NCBI RefSeq assembly: GCF_014645735.1
Contig: NZ_BMMH01000006.1
Span: forward strand, 372,001-436,000
Length of the DNA: 64,000 nt
Origin: Nocardia jinanensis
GTDB taxonomy: Bacteria; Actinomycetota; Actinomycetes; Mycobacteriales; Mycobacteriaceae
Direction of reading: 5' to 3'
Shown here: positions 43,816 through 52,741 of the stretch, piece by piece
Position numbering within the stretch: the first letter of the stretch is position 1
Layout: every line of letters begins with the position of its first letter
The notes under the pieces: generated by a model
Databases searched by the model: none
Told to the model about the DNA's origin: nothing
Seen by the model: the letters and a program-made list of their open reading frames with translations, nothing else
Position numbers and translations under genes: made by a program

Positions 43816-46398
43816 TCAGATCAGTTCGGCGAGCTGGTCGCGATCAGCGGCATCCAGTTTGATGCAGGCACGGTAGATATGGCCTTCGACCGTGCGGACC
43901 GAGACGCAGAGACGCTCGGCGATCGCGCGGTTGGACAGCCCTCGGCCGATCAGGGCCGCGATCTCGCGTTCACGCTCGGTGATGGGCAGGGGGCGGGCGG
44001 CAGCGGTGATGGCAGGAGTGCCCGCGCCGTCACACTGGGCGGCCAGGGCCATGGTGCGGGCGGCGGCGCCGGCGCTGGGCCGGCGTTGTCCGGCGTGGTC
44101 GTAGATCGGAACCGTCTGCGCCGCGGCGTCGGCGGCGGCGAGGAGCAGGCCCGCGGACTCGAACTCCCGGCTGACCGCGGCGAGCCCGCAGGGGTCCGAA
44201 TTCGCGAGGGCGGCGGCATGGCGGGCGTAGATCGCCGCCGCCGGGCCCTGCACGCGGCCGGCGACGACCGCGAGCCGGGCAGCGAGGGTGCGATCACCGA
44301 ATCGAGTCGCGTGATGTAATGCTTCGGCTTCCAGAGCGAACTGGCCCGTGCGGTGCGCCGTATCGGCGGCTTTGCGAGCCAGCTCCACCGCCGAGTGCGG
44401 GTTGTGTGCGGCGGCGGCGAGCCAGGCCCGGGCGATCATGCGCTGCGGTTCGTGCAGGGCCATATAGGGGCCGCTGTGTTCTTCCGCGTCGGCGAGGACC
44501 CGTTCGGCGTGTTCGACCTCGCCCAATACGGCGTAGGCACGGGCCAGCAGCAGCCGCGCGGGCAGTTTCCACGGCAGCGAGGTTTCGGCGTCGAGTGCTG
44601 CCAGCGCCTGCTCGAAGGCGGTGATCGCCGCGCGGAACCGGCCCCGGTAGGTGGCCACGACACCGACCGCGATGCGAGCGATCGCCCAGCCGACGAACTG
44701 TCCGGCCGAGGAGAACTCCCGGAATTCGGTCGCGCGCCGTTCGGCGAGGTCGAAGTCGCCGAGGGTGGTCAGGGCGAGCACCTCGCCATAGCCGACCATC
44801 ACCCGGATGATGCCGTCGGTGGATTTTCGCTGGGCCCGGCTGCGGGCCGCGATCGGCGCGAAATCGGCGCCGCGCCCGGCGACCGGCATCGCCAGGCCGA
44901 GAGCGAAGGCGGCGAAATCGATGGCCTGGCGGGGTGAGTTCGGATCGGCGAGGACCCGTTCGGCGGCCTGAATGCCCGCGGCGATGTGGTTCTCGTGCAC
45001 CGCCATCGCCGCCGCCGCGGCGTCGACCGTCAGGCGCAGGGCGGGATACTCGACCCGTGTGCGGAGTACCTCGACCAGCTCGCGGGCGTGTTCGACATCG
45101 CCCAGCGACCAGAATTGCAGGCTGGCCCGCACCACACCCCACTGGACGAGTTGCAGCGGATCGAGGCAGTCGGGGTCGAAGCGGGCCAGGATCCCGTCGG
45201 CTTGCTGCGGTCTGCCCTGCCACAGCAGCGCCCGGGAGAGCAGCTCGGCCGCGCGCAACCCACCGCCGCGCTCCCACGCCGCCCGCGCGAGTTGTTCGCC
45301 CAACGGCAGGTTGGACAGGGACACGGCGTCCTTGGCGGCATCGACCAGCAACGCGATATCGATCGGCCGATCGCTGTCGACGCACAGCTGGGCCAGCCGG
45401 ATCCGGTGCGCCGGGGTGCTCGTATCCCGGTTCCGCAGCGTCTCGACGAGGCGTCCGCGGCGGGCGCGGGCGGCGGCGGTGCCGACTCGGCGGCGTATCA
45501 CCTCGCCGAGCAGTGAATGGCTGAACCGGACATCGACGGCACCGTTGTGCCGGGCGACCCGGATCAGCCCGGTGGCCTCGGCGGCGTCCACGGCGTCCGC
45601 GCCGACCAGCTCGCTGAGGACGTCGATATCGAGTGGCTCGTAGACGGCCAGCATCTCGAGCACATCCAGCACCGGCCCACCCGCCCTGGTCAACCGCTCG
45701 TCGAGCAGATCGACCAGTCCGGCGGGCACCGCGGTGGGGCCACGCAGTTGCCAGACGCCGTTGACGTCGGTCAGGGTGCTCGCCTCGACGGCGCCTTCGA
45801 CCAGATTGCGTAAGAACAGCGGGTTGCCACCCGACGATTCCCACATCACGTCGGCACTGAGCCCTTCCAGCGCACCGCCCAGGACGGTCTCGACGAGCTG
45901 GGTGCACTGCTTTTTGGTGAAGGGCGCGAGCTCGATGCGTTCGAGGTAGCCGTCCTTCCACAGCGAGGTGACCGCGTCGGGTACGGGTTCCCCGGCGCGG
46001 ACGGTGGTCACGATATGGGCGCCGCGGTCGACGGCGATCTGGTGCACCAGCGTCGCGGAGAGTTTGTCGAGCAGATGCGCATCGTCGACGCCGATCACAG
46101 TGCCGGGCCGGGCGAGCAGATTCTCCCGCGCGGAGTGCAGGAGCGCCAGCGGATCGCGCGACGCGGAGGCGGCGATCCAGGGCGCGAACACGCCCAGCGG
46201 AATGGCCTGTGACGACGCGGTGCAGGCCGCCCAGCGCACCGGATCGGACAGCACCGAGGTAACGAGGCGAGCCAAAGTGGTTTTGCCGACCCCTGCGGCA
46301 CCGACCAACACCACACCGCCGGTATGGCCGTTCGTCAAAGCCCCACGGACGGCTTCGTATTCGGCGGGGCGCTCGAGCAGCTGCCAGAGTGCGCCCAT
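43816..46398 (-). CDS. Large ATP-binding LuxR-family regulator (LAL/MalT-like)
   Basis: The 860-residue protein has an N-terminal STAND-type ATPase with Walker A GAAGVGKTT (33-41), a long helical middle likely made of TPR-like repeats, and a C-terminal LuxR helix-turn-helix (EREREIAALIGRGLSNRAIA, then SVRTVEGHIYRACIKL). Such proteins activate transcription when an effector and ATP are bound; targets are unknown. The ATG at 46398 lies 8 bases after the TACAAT of a promoter with 17-base spacing, so the mRNA appears leaderless. Candidate targets include the divergent gene at 46894. Confidence 0.88.
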   Translation of the reverse strand: MGALWQLLERPAEYEAVRGALTNGHTGGVVLVGAAGVGKTTLARLVTSVLSDPVRWAACTASSQAIPLGVFAPWIAASASRDPLALLHSARENLLARPGTVIGVDDAHLLDKLSATLVHQIAVDRGAHIVTTVRAGEPVPDAVTSLWKDGYLERIELAPFTKKQCTQLVETVLGGALEGLSADVMWESSGGNPLFLRNLVEGAVEASTLTDVNGVWQLRGPTAVPAGLVDLLDERLTRAGGPVLDVLEMLAVYEPLDIDVLSELVGADAVDAAEATGLIRVARHNGAVDVRFSHSLLGEVIRRRVGTAAARARRGRLVETLRNRDTSTPAHRIRLAQLCVDSDRPIDIALLVDAAKDAVSLSNLPLGEQLARAAWERGGGLRAAELLSRALLWQGRPQQADGILARFDPDCLDPLQLVQWGVVRASLQFWSLGDVEHARELVEVLRTRVEYPALRLTVDAAAAAMAVHENHIAAGIQAAERVLADPNSPRQAIDFAAFALGLAMPVAGRGADFAPIAARSRAQRKSTDGIIRVMVGYGEVLALTTLGDFDLAERRATEFREFSSAGQFVGWAIARIAVGVVATYRGRFRAAITAFEQALAALDAETSLPWKLPARLLLARAYAVLGEVEHAERVLADAEEHSGPYMALHEPQRMIARAWLAAAAHNPHSAVELARKAADTAHRTGQFALEAEALHHATRFGDRTLAARLAVVAGRVQGPAAAIYARHAAALANSDPCGLAAVSREFESAGLLLAAADAAAQTVPIYDHAGQRRPSAGAAARTMALAAQCDGAGTPAITAAARPLPITEREREIAALIGRGLSNRAIAERLCVSVRTVEGHIYRACIKLDAADRDQLAELI

Positions 46399-46406
46399 GC
46401 ATGAAA

Positions 46407-46435
46407 ATTGTAGTTCTCGTCCGGCGCCGTCACAA
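46407..46435 (-). promoter_or_regulatory. Leaderless sigma-70-type promoter of the LuxR-family regulator gene
   Basis: Read on the minus strand: TTGTGA (46435-46430), a 17-base spacer, TACAAT (46412-46407), then 8 bases to the ATG at 46398. Transcription should begin at or next to the start codon, and there is no ribosome-binding site, as expected for a leaderless message. Confidence 0.65.
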
Positions 46436-46893
46436 CGAGTCGGTCCCGGCGCCCGGTAGGTGCCGAACCGGGCCACCGGGATGGGCCCCGCGAACCGGAT
46501 GCGCGGGTGGCGCGGTGGTCACGGTGGCAGATCGGTGGCATCGCGCGGCTCGAGCCGGGGCGCGTTGTCGACGTCGTGGCGGTTGCCTGCTGATCGTGCG
46601 CGGGTTGGGTTGCAGGATCGGCGCCGACCCCGGCGCGGACCGGACCGGATCGCATTCAGTCTCCGGGACGATGCCGGGCCCGTCACGAGTAGTCGACTAC
46701 TCCACGACTCGGACGTCCCCGAGCCGCCGGCGGGACCGGGGTGCCATCGGTGGAAGTCGCGCCGTGACTCGGGTACTCGACCTGATCGCGTAGCGCACTA
46801 CGCGCGCGCCATGGCAGGTCCATGGGCGAGGCTGACTACCAGGGGCGCTCGCGCACCGCGGAACGCTCTGTGACAACGACGGAAAGGCCTCCG
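46436..46893. other. Intergenic region with a perfect palindrome
   Basis: No gene recognised. GAGTAGTCGACTACTC at 46687-46702 is a perfect 16-bp palindrome and may be an operator for the regulator at 43816-46398 or for the gene at 46894. A ribosome-binding site GGAAAGG (46881-46887) precedes the GTG of that gene. Confidence 0.5.
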
Positions 46894-47649
46894 GTGAGCA
46901 CGCCGATCCATATCAAGGTGAACCTCGACAGGGATGTCGCGGGCGCACTGAGCCGGCTCGGATGCACCCGTGCCACGGCGACCGGCCGCGATATCTGGTT
47001 CGCCGAGCCGCGCTCCGCCGGTGTCACAGGAGCGCCCACCTTGCTGTCGAGTGGCATCGTGATCCGGCTGCGCAGCGGCGCCGCCCACGACCTGACCGTC
47101 GAACTGCGACCGTGTCAGCGCCCCCAACTGGTGGGGCGCTGGGTCGCGCCCTTCACCGATTCCGCGGTGCAGTACCGCATCGAGAGCGATTGGTGCGGCG
47201 GGCGGCGGATGCTGTCGGCCTCGGTGATCGGCCGGCGACCTTCCGGTTCCCTCCGCGATGCTGTGGCCCGCGGTGTCGATATCACCGCCGCCCTGGACCC
47301 CGCCCAGCGGCAGTTCCTGGTGAGTTGCACTCCTCCTGGCGTGGCGGTCGAGCGGTTACGGGCGCTGGGCCCGGTCGCCTCGGCGCAGTGGACGGGGGTG
47401 CTCGTGGCAGATGTGTACGCCGATGTCGAACGCTGGACCGTCGCCGGCCTCGACCTGCTCGAATTGTCGCTGAGGGTCACTCCTACGGACGGTGAACCAC
47501 CCGCGGATCTGCACATGCGCGCATTCGACGCACAGCGAGGGCTGGAGAATGCCCTGCGTGCGCTCGACCTGACGTTCGCGAGCGGCAAGACCAAGACCGA
47601 GCAGGTGATCACCGCGCTCGCGGCCGCACGTTCGGAGTTCGGTGAATAG
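46894..47649 (+). CDS. Hypothetical protein, possibly CYTH-like (triphosphate tunnel fold)
   Basis: The 251-residue protein begins at GTG after GGAAAGG. The order of segments recalls CYTH/adenylate-cyclase-IV-like proteins: an opening strand IHIKVNLD, then DIWFAEPRS, SGIVIRLRS and DLTVELRPCQ. The catalytic ExExK motif of that fold is not present at the first strand, so the match is weak and activity doubtful. The C-terminal part (FDAQRGLENALRALDLTF) is helical. It is divergent from the LuxR-type regulator across a palindrome. Confidence 0.6.
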   Translation: MSTPIHIKVNLDRDVAGALSRLGCTRATATGRDIWFAEPRSAGVTGAPTLLSSGIVIRLRSGAAHDLTVELRPCQRPQLVGRWVAPFTDSAVQYRIESDWCGGRRMLSASVIGRRPSGSLRDAVARGVDITAALDPAQRQFLVSCTPPGVAVERLRALGPVASAQWTGVLVADVYADVERWTVAGLDLLELSLRVTPTDGEPPADLHMRAFDAQRGLENALRALDLTFASGKTKTEQVITALAAARSEFGE

Positions 47650-47663
47650 GCCGTACGCCGCGA

Positions 47664-48253
47664 CTATCCCGGTTTGCCGGGCGGCTCGCCGGATGCGTCG
47701 TCGGAGCCCGGACCCGGCGTACTCAGCGCCTTGCCGGATGCGCCGTCGGCGCCCAGGTCGTCCATGAATGATGCTGTGGTGGTGCGGTTTCCGGATTTCT
47801 TCGGGATCCCGGCGAACTCCCGGCCGGCCAACGCGCGTGTGGTCAGTTCGTGACCGAGCGCCCAGTATGTCCGACCTCACGGGCGGCCGTCCGATGGTGG
47901 CGGCCACCGCGGCATGGCATCCCGGCCTGCTGCGCCGCCTCGGCGACCAGACTCTCGTAGAGGACCGATCCCGTATCGACGCCCTCGTGCGTATCCATGC
48001 TCGCGACGAGCTGGTCACCGTAGAAGGGGAAGTACACATCGGCGGGGTCGATCGTGCTCAGACCGGCGAGGGTGAGCCCCTTGTTCAGGCCGGCCGTCCA
48101 GGTGCGGCGCAGCTCCTCGGGAATGCGCTCCTGTTGCCCGCGGCCGTGCAGGAACAACACGCTGCGGTGACCACCGAAGGCGGTCGGCCCGCCCCGCGGA
48201 CCGCGCCTGTGACTCTCGGTGGCCGGAACACGCGGCGGCACCGGTGTCCTCAC
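47664..48253 (-). pseudogene. Broken alpha/beta hydrolase gene
   Basis: From 48253 the frame encodes HRSVLFLHGRGQQERIPEEL and TAGLNKGLTLAGLSTIDPAD, an oxyanion and helix opening typical of alpha/beta hydrolases. It ends prematurely in VGHTGRSVTN at 47843. A shifted frame downstream continues with good codon bias (LTTRALAGREFAGIPKKSG, then a Gly/Ser/Pro-rich tail ending at 47664). No serine elbow GxSxG is visible before the break. A frameshift near 47848 and loss of internal sequence make it non-functional as drawn. Confidence 0.5.
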
Positions 48254-48299
48254 GCGGGCATCGGTGGTGCCGGTGCCGGTACCGGTGGATACCGACCGG

Positions 48300-48490
48300 G
48301 AAGATACCGCCGGTATTGCGCCATCGGTCGCCCACGCCCGACCAGTCCGGGTAGATCGTGTGCGCGGCGTTCACATCGCCCGCCGAGAGCGCGGTGCGCT
48401 GTCCCATGGTCACACCGGGTGGGACGGTGGCGCGCGGAACAATGGTCGCCTGCCCGTTGGCGCTGAAAGCCGTTGCGGGGTAGTTCGACG
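48300..48490 (-). pseudogene. Astacin-like (M12A) metalloprotease C-terminal remnant
   Basis: One minus frame reads NYPATAFSANGQATIVPRAT and then TMGQRTALSAGDVNAAHTIYP. In astacin-family proteases the corresponding ending is MHYP..FS...........IGQR..LS..DI..V...Y, including the Met-turn region and final helix. The HExxH zinc site and N-terminal part are missing, since the upstream sequence is the control region of the gene at 48673. It is a clear remnant, possibly of the same gene as the broken hydrolase. Confidence 0.45.
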
Positions 48491-48547
48491 GTGATCCGAG
48501 CCGTGGTCCGCGGGCACTCGGGCGGCAGCACGACCGAACCTCCTTGA

Positions 48548-48594
48548 TTTATGCGACACTCTGTCGTAATCTTTACGACAGGGTGTCGCATAAA
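48548..48594. promoter_or_regulatory. 47-bp nearly perfect double palindrome (TetR-type operator pair)
   Basis: Two 22-bp arms match at 21 positions around the spacer TCT. Each arm is itself a palindrome, CGACA-N3-TGTCG (CTC in the left, GGG in the right). The element lies about 80 bases upstream of the SnoaL-like gene, and a TetR gene follows that gene on the same strand. Two repressor dimers placed symmetrically is the simplest reading. Confidence 0.8.
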
Positions 48595-48672
48595 CGTATG
48601 GAGCTGCGGGAAACCACCCGACCGCCGCACAACGAACGCTCCGATGTCGCCACAGTGAATGGAGATGGATTC

Positions 48673-49146
48673 ATGAATGCGCCGACCGATCGCGCCGATC
48701 TCATCGAACTGCTGAGCCGCTATGCCGACATAGCGGACCTGAAGGAGTTCACCGAGCTGCCCGGCCTCGTTTTCACCGACCCGCTCACACTCGACTTCGA
48801 GTCCGTCGCCGACATTCCACCGATGACCACACCGCTCGACGATTACCTCGAGATCATCCGCGCCTCTTTTGCGCCCTTTACGGCAACTCACCACGCCATC
48901 ACCGGCCATGTCATCGGCATCGACGGCGACAGAGCGACGATCCACGCGCACGTCCGTGCCGAACACTGGCTTTCGGAGGAGTTCACCGGCGGTGGGCCCA
49001 ATCGCTGGTTGGTGGTCGGCTTCTACGACAACGAGGCGGTCCGCACAGCGGACGGCTGGCGCCTGGACCGCGTAAAGCTCACCGCGACCTACCAGGAGAA
49101 CGCCCATCTGTCCGGCGCTGCCCTGGCCGCCGGGCAGGCACGCTAG
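48673..49146 (+). CDS. SnoaL-like (NTF2-fold) protein
   Basis: The 157-residue protein has the SnoaL/ketosteroid-isomerase-like course: DLIELLSRYADIADLKEF, a strand LTLDFES, THHAITGHVIGIDGDRATIHA and the closing DGWRLDRVKLTATY. Members are isomerases, cyclases, dehydratases or catalytically silent. ATG 48673 follows GGAGATGG and yields the family length; the open frame extends 43 codons upstream through the palindromic operator. Probably controlled by the TetR protein encoded 184 bases downstream. Confidence 0.8.
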   Translation: MNAPTDRADLIELLSRYADIADLKEFTELPGLVFTDPLTLDFESVADIPPMTTPLDDYLEIIRASFAPFTATHHAITGHVIGIDGDRATIHAHVRAEHWLSEEFTGGGPNRWLVVGFYDNEAVRTADGWRLDRVKLTATYQENAHLSGAALAAGQAR

Positions 49147-49330
49147 CGGCGAAGGCCACAGCCGCCACACGACTCTCGCGAGGTAGCCCGCGAGGAGAAG
49201 ACCATCGCTCCGCCGTGCGGCGGACCCGCGCCGAGCGGCAGGCGGAACCGGGGCGAAGCGCACGTCCGCGTGCGGGATGGGAGGCGGACCCGCGGCAGGA
49301 ATGACGCCGCGGTGGAGGGAGGATGATCGG

Positions 49331-49972
49331 ATGCCGCGGATCCGGGGAGCCAGTATCGAGGAGCACCACGAGATGGTGTGGGCCGACCTCGCCGAGGCGA
49401 TGCGGCAACTGCTGCTCGAACGTGACTACGACACGATCAACATGGGCCACATCGCGGCCCGGGCCGGGCTCGCGCGCAACACGCTGTACAACTACGCCCG
49501 CGACAAGAGCGCGCTGGTTCTGGCGCTGACCCAGCGGGCGAGCCGGCCCGCGGTCGAGCGTGTAGCCGCGATCGCCGCACGCTCCGCGGACCCGGCCGCG
49601 GAGCGGATGCGGGAGATCATCGAGGCGGTCCTGGAAGCATCCACGGACCAGGCCATGCAGCTGATGTTCCGGCCGGGGTCCGGCCCGCTGGTCGACGAGT
49701 TGCCGAAGGGGCCCGGCAGCCCGTTCCACACGATCGTGGTCGAGGTGGAGAACGTCGTCCGCGACGGTATCGAGCGCGGAGAGTTCCGTGACGTCGGTGA
49801 TGTGCACCTCGCGGTGGAGCTACTGTCCGGTGCCATGCGCGCGGGCGCCGAACGCGTCGGCCGGGACCCGGCCGCCTTCGCTGCCACGGTCCACGCGGCG
49901 CGGGACATCATCCTCACGTTTCTGGCCCGCCACCCGGATCAGCACCCGTCGAGGCCCGCGAGAGGGACCTGA
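49331..49972 (+). CDS. TetR-family regulator
   Basis: The 213-residue protein has NMGHIAARAGLARNTLYNYA as recognition helix region (about residues 37-56). ATG 49331 follows GGAGGGAGG closely; an upstream in-frame ATG lacks a site. It is the likely ligand of the double palindrome at 48548-48594 upstream of the SnoaL-like gene. No other gene within the decayed surroundings is an obvious target. Confidence 0.87.
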   Translation: MPRIRGASIEEHHEMVWADLAEAMRQLLLERDYDTINMGHIAARAGLARNTLYNYARDKSALVLALTQRASRPAVERVAAIAARSADPAAERMREIIEAVLEASTDQAMQLMFRPGSGPLVDELPKGPGSPFHTIVVEVENVVRDGIERGEFRDVGDVHLAVELLSGAMRAGAERVGRDPAAFAATVHAARDIILTFLARHPDQHPSRPARGT

Positions 49973-50173
49973 GGCGCTTCGGCTATCGGCCGTGGCCTCG
50001 TTCGGTAGCCCTCCGATCCCCCAGCGGTGCGCCGGACTGGTGCGGACGGTGGTCCGCCCCGAATAATATGCGTCCCTGTGCAACCGGATGCCGATGAGTC
50101 CGGGTCGGCATGTGGTGAGCGGGCTCGGTGGCCCGCCCGGATAATGGACCTCTGGGTCCTGTGGGGGGTGGAT

Positions 50174-50287
50174 ATGACGAGCGCCGACTCGCGTGGACCG
50201 ACGACGCGGGGTGCGAAATCACCACGACAGGAGTTCGCGCGACAGTTCGGTGCGCTGTTCCCCGCATCACGGAAGTCGTCCACATGA
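50174..50287 (+). CDS. Small ORF (37 residues) translationally coupled to an MFS gene
   Basis: ATG 50174 follows a GGGGGGTGG run with close spacing, and the TGA overlaps the ATG of the MFS gene (ATGA). The peptide is short, basic and rich in Ser, Arg and Ala (MTSADSRGPTTRGAKSPR, then QEFARQFGALFPASRKSST). It has no Cys, no membrane segment and no match I recognise. It could be a leader used for coupling, a small secreted peptide precursor or a chance frame. Confidence 0.35.
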   Translation: MTSADSRGPTTRGAKSPRQEFARQFGALFPASRKSST

Positions 50288-51543
50288 CCGTGCGGACCGC
50301 CGGTGATGAGCAGGCTCCGGCGGCATTGCGCTTCTTTCTTTTCGCGACACTGGTATCCGGCTTCGGCACGGCCCTGATGCCGAGCATCATCGCCTACACG
50401 ACCCTTGATTCGAGCGACAACAGTCAGCGCTGGTTCGCGGTGGTTTTCCTGGTCGGGCAGGTCGTGCCGTTCTTCGTCACACTGATGCTCGCCGGCTACC
50501 TCGACAGAGCAGAGCTGTACTCCACGTCTCTCGCGGTGCAGTGCGCGCTCGCCGCAGCATGTTTCGGTTACGCCGCCGTCTCCGACTTCTACCGGTCGAC
50601 CATCGCTCTCGCGATCGGACTGCAGGTGATCCTGACCGGGCTGGGCGCTGTAGCCGGGCCCGCATTGACCCGCAGTCTGGCCGTTATCTCGCCGGGCGAG
50701 CGCTGGCTGAACGAGGCGGCCCGCAAAACGACTCTCTATCGCAGCATCTCGCAGCTGCTCGGGCAGGGAATCAGCGGATTGCTCCTGGCCGGGCTCGGCG
50801 CGGGATTGGTGGTGACGATAAACGGCGTGACATTTCTCGTCATGTCGATGGCGATCATCTGGAACCGGAACAGGTATCGAGAACACCGCGATCAGATCGA
50901 CGAGGGCGCGGACGCTTCCCCCCGTGGCGGCATCTTCCGGCCGCTCCGGTCCCGGCGGAGTTATCAGCTGGTGCTGTCCTATCAATTGATCACCAACATC
51001 CTGGTCGTCCATCCGTATCTGATACTTACCCCGGTTGCACTCGGCCACCACCTCGGCGTCTCCGCTGCCGTAACTCGCTGGGGTGCCCTGGGCGCCGCAT
51101 TCGGCCTCGGGGCGATCGCCGGGGCGATGATCGTCGAGAAACTGGAGATCGAGAACAGACTGTCCGTCTCGGTGGCATCCGGAATTCTGGAGATACCGAT
51201 TCTGATAGTCCTCGCGTGGAACCCGACGTCGCTTCTCCTGGTTCCGATGGCAGTGATCAGCGGCTTTCAGAGCACATTCGCGCGAGTTCTGTTCTCGCAA
51301 CAGATGTTCACAGATTTTCGGCAGGACGAGATCGGTCGCGTCTCATCGCTGACCGGTCTCACCTGGATCGGATCGACCGCCGTCGTCTCCGCGCTCGCCA
51401 CCGTGCTCGGAGCCGGTCATTCGAGGACACTGTTCTCGGTACTGACCGTATCGAGCGTGCTGGCGACAGCGACGTTCTGGTACGCGGTCATGCGCAATGA
51501 GAGGAGCGAAGCGATTCACGACAGATCAGGCGACGCTCTCTGA
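50284..51543 (+). CDS. MFS transporter (12-helix, MFS_3/EntS-like)
   Basis: The 419-residue protein has 10-12 hydrophobic helices (FFLFATLVSGFGTALM, then VVFLVGQVVPFFVTLMLAG). The first half carries the AGYLDRAELY loop, and GQGISGLLLAGLGAGLV follows. It resembles the exporters often placed next to peptide or siderophore biosynthesis genes, but no such genes are seen here. The start overlaps the small ORF at 50174-50287; the end runs 18 bases into a minus-strand ORF. Confidence 0.8.
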   Translation: MTVRTAGDEQAPAALRFFLFATLVSGFGTALMPSIIAYTTLDSSDNSQRWFAVVFLVGQVVPFFVTLMLAGYLDRAELYSTSLAVQCALAAACFGYAAVSDFYRSTIALAIGLQVILTGLGAVAGPALTRSLAVISPGERWLNEAARKTTLYRSISQLLGQGISGLLLAGLGAGLVVTINGVTFLVMSMAIIWNRNRYREHRDQIDEGADASPRGGIFRPLRSRRSYQLVLSYQLITNILVVHPYLILTPVALGHHLGVSAAVTRWGALGAAFGLGAIAGAMIVEKLEIENRLSVSVASGILEIPILIVLAWNPTSLLLVPMAVISGFQSTFARVLFSQQMFTDFRQDEIGRVSSLTGLTWIGSTAVVSALATVLGAGHSRTLFSVLTVSSVLATATFWYAVMRNERSEAIHDRSGDAL

Positions 51544-51648
51544 CGGGGTAGCTTGTTCGACCGCGCCGCGGTCCAGCAGCGGTCGCGCCCGGGCGTCGAA
51601 CCCGCGCCGAGTGGCACAGGACAGATCCTGGGCGGCGTGGATGGTCAC
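51526..51648 (-). pseudogene. Possible N-terminal stub of a Liv-type ATPase gene
   Basis: A GTG at 51648 overlaps the stop of the truncated permease gene (GTGA), the usual coupling to the next gene of a branched-chain amino acid operon, whose product would be an ATPase. Only 40 codons remain (MTIHAAQDLSCATRRGFD...), with no Walker A. They end at 51526, inside the 3' end of the convergent MFS gene. Loss of the rest of the operon by deletion is likely. Confidence 0.35.
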
Positions 51649-52415
51649 GCGGCGCCTCCCGCGGCAGGGCCACCATGCCGGCGTCCGGGGATGCGTGCGA
51701 CCACCGGCCCGAAACCCCGCCGCACGAGGCTGATCACCCCGTAGGGCAGGACCAAGATGAACAGGATCAACGCCATGCCGTACGTGATTCCGGTGGCCGA
51801 CTGGTTGATATCCGCGGTCCACTGCGGGACGTACACGACGAAGAAGGCGCCGAATACCACACCGGGCACCGTGCCCAGTCCACCGACGACGATCATCGTG
51901 ATGAACGCGATCGCGAGCGGCAGCCCGAACGCCTCCGGCCCCACATACTGGACCACGAAGCTGTAGAGCACACCGCCGACACCGGCCAGCGCGGCACTGA
52001 ACGCGAAGACCGTCGTCTTGGTCCGGGTCGCAGGCACCAGCTGGAGTCCGGGCAACCGCAGTGCCGGCAACCCGAACAGATAGCCCACGATGTAGCCGAC
52101 CGCGAACGCGATCGGCATCAGGAGCAGATACGGCACACTGTGGTTCTCCACCAGCACGGCGCTCAGGTACGCGCCGAGTGCGAAGAAGAAGCCGTGGCCC
52201 AGGGAGATCTGGCCGGTGTTGCCGGTCAACAGGTTCAGCCCGAGTCCGACGACGATGTACACCAGCACCATCGAGCGGTCGAAGTTCACATATGGCGCGG
52301 ACACCAGCGGCGCCACCACGGCGACTCCGACGACCAGGATCACCGTGGCACGGGAGAGCCACAGCGGCGCGTCGAGTTCGGCGTGTGGACGGCGGAGGAG
52401 TTGAACGAGGCTCAT
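51645..52415 (-). pseudogene. LivM-like branched-chain amino acid permease with internal in-frame deletion
   Basis: The 256-residue product starts normally (VYIVVGLGLNLLTGNTGQIS, then LGHGFFFALGAYLSA) and ends normally (FSAALAGVGGVLYSF, then GGLGTVPGVVFGAFFV). The middle is missing: at about residue 124-130 LRLPGLQLVPATRTKT jumps from the helix before the family's large central loop to the later helices. Family members have about 330-360 residues, so 80-100 are gone without loss of frame. A working permease is unlikely. The start overlaps the preceding LivH-like remnant (ATGA). Confidence 0.65.
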
Positions 52416-52741
52416 ACCCGTGCCACCTTCTTCGCGCCCAACAGACCTTCCGGTTTGAGTAACAACACGCCGAGGATGAGGACGAGCGCGACCGCCTGCT
52501 CGAAATCGTGGCCGATCCAGGAGATATAGGTACCGGCGAGGTTCTCGGCCACCCCCACGCACAGGCCGCCGACGATCGCGCCGACGATCACCACGGACTG
52601 CCGGGACATCACGACCGGGCCCAGCATGAGCACCGGCCCCGCGACCATCGCCGGGAACTCCCTGCTCTGCACTCCCCAGATCCACCCGGCCGCACTGTTG
52701 AGCACGAGCATCAGTCCGAGAGTGATGACCGCACCCGCGTT
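52412..52741 (-). pseudogene. LivH-like branched-chain amino acid permease remnant (5' truncated, internal deletion)
   Basis: Of a protein normally about 290 residues long, roughly 110 remain. The opening VITLGLMLVLNSAAGWIWG is from the middle of LivH, then SRQSVVIVGAIVGGLCVGVAENL joins a mid-protein helix directly to the C-terminal GAIVGGL segment, so a second piece of about 90 residues has been lost in frame. The C-terminus (LLKPEGLLGAKKVARV) is intact. The 5' edge abuts the stop of the diguanylate cyclase gene at 52740. Confidence 0.65.

Noticed and set aside
48250..49263. 337-codon minus-strand ORF across the SnoaL-like gene
   Set aside because: Its coding-like signal is explained by the plus-strand SnoaL-like gene and by the astacin remnant, which uses another frame.
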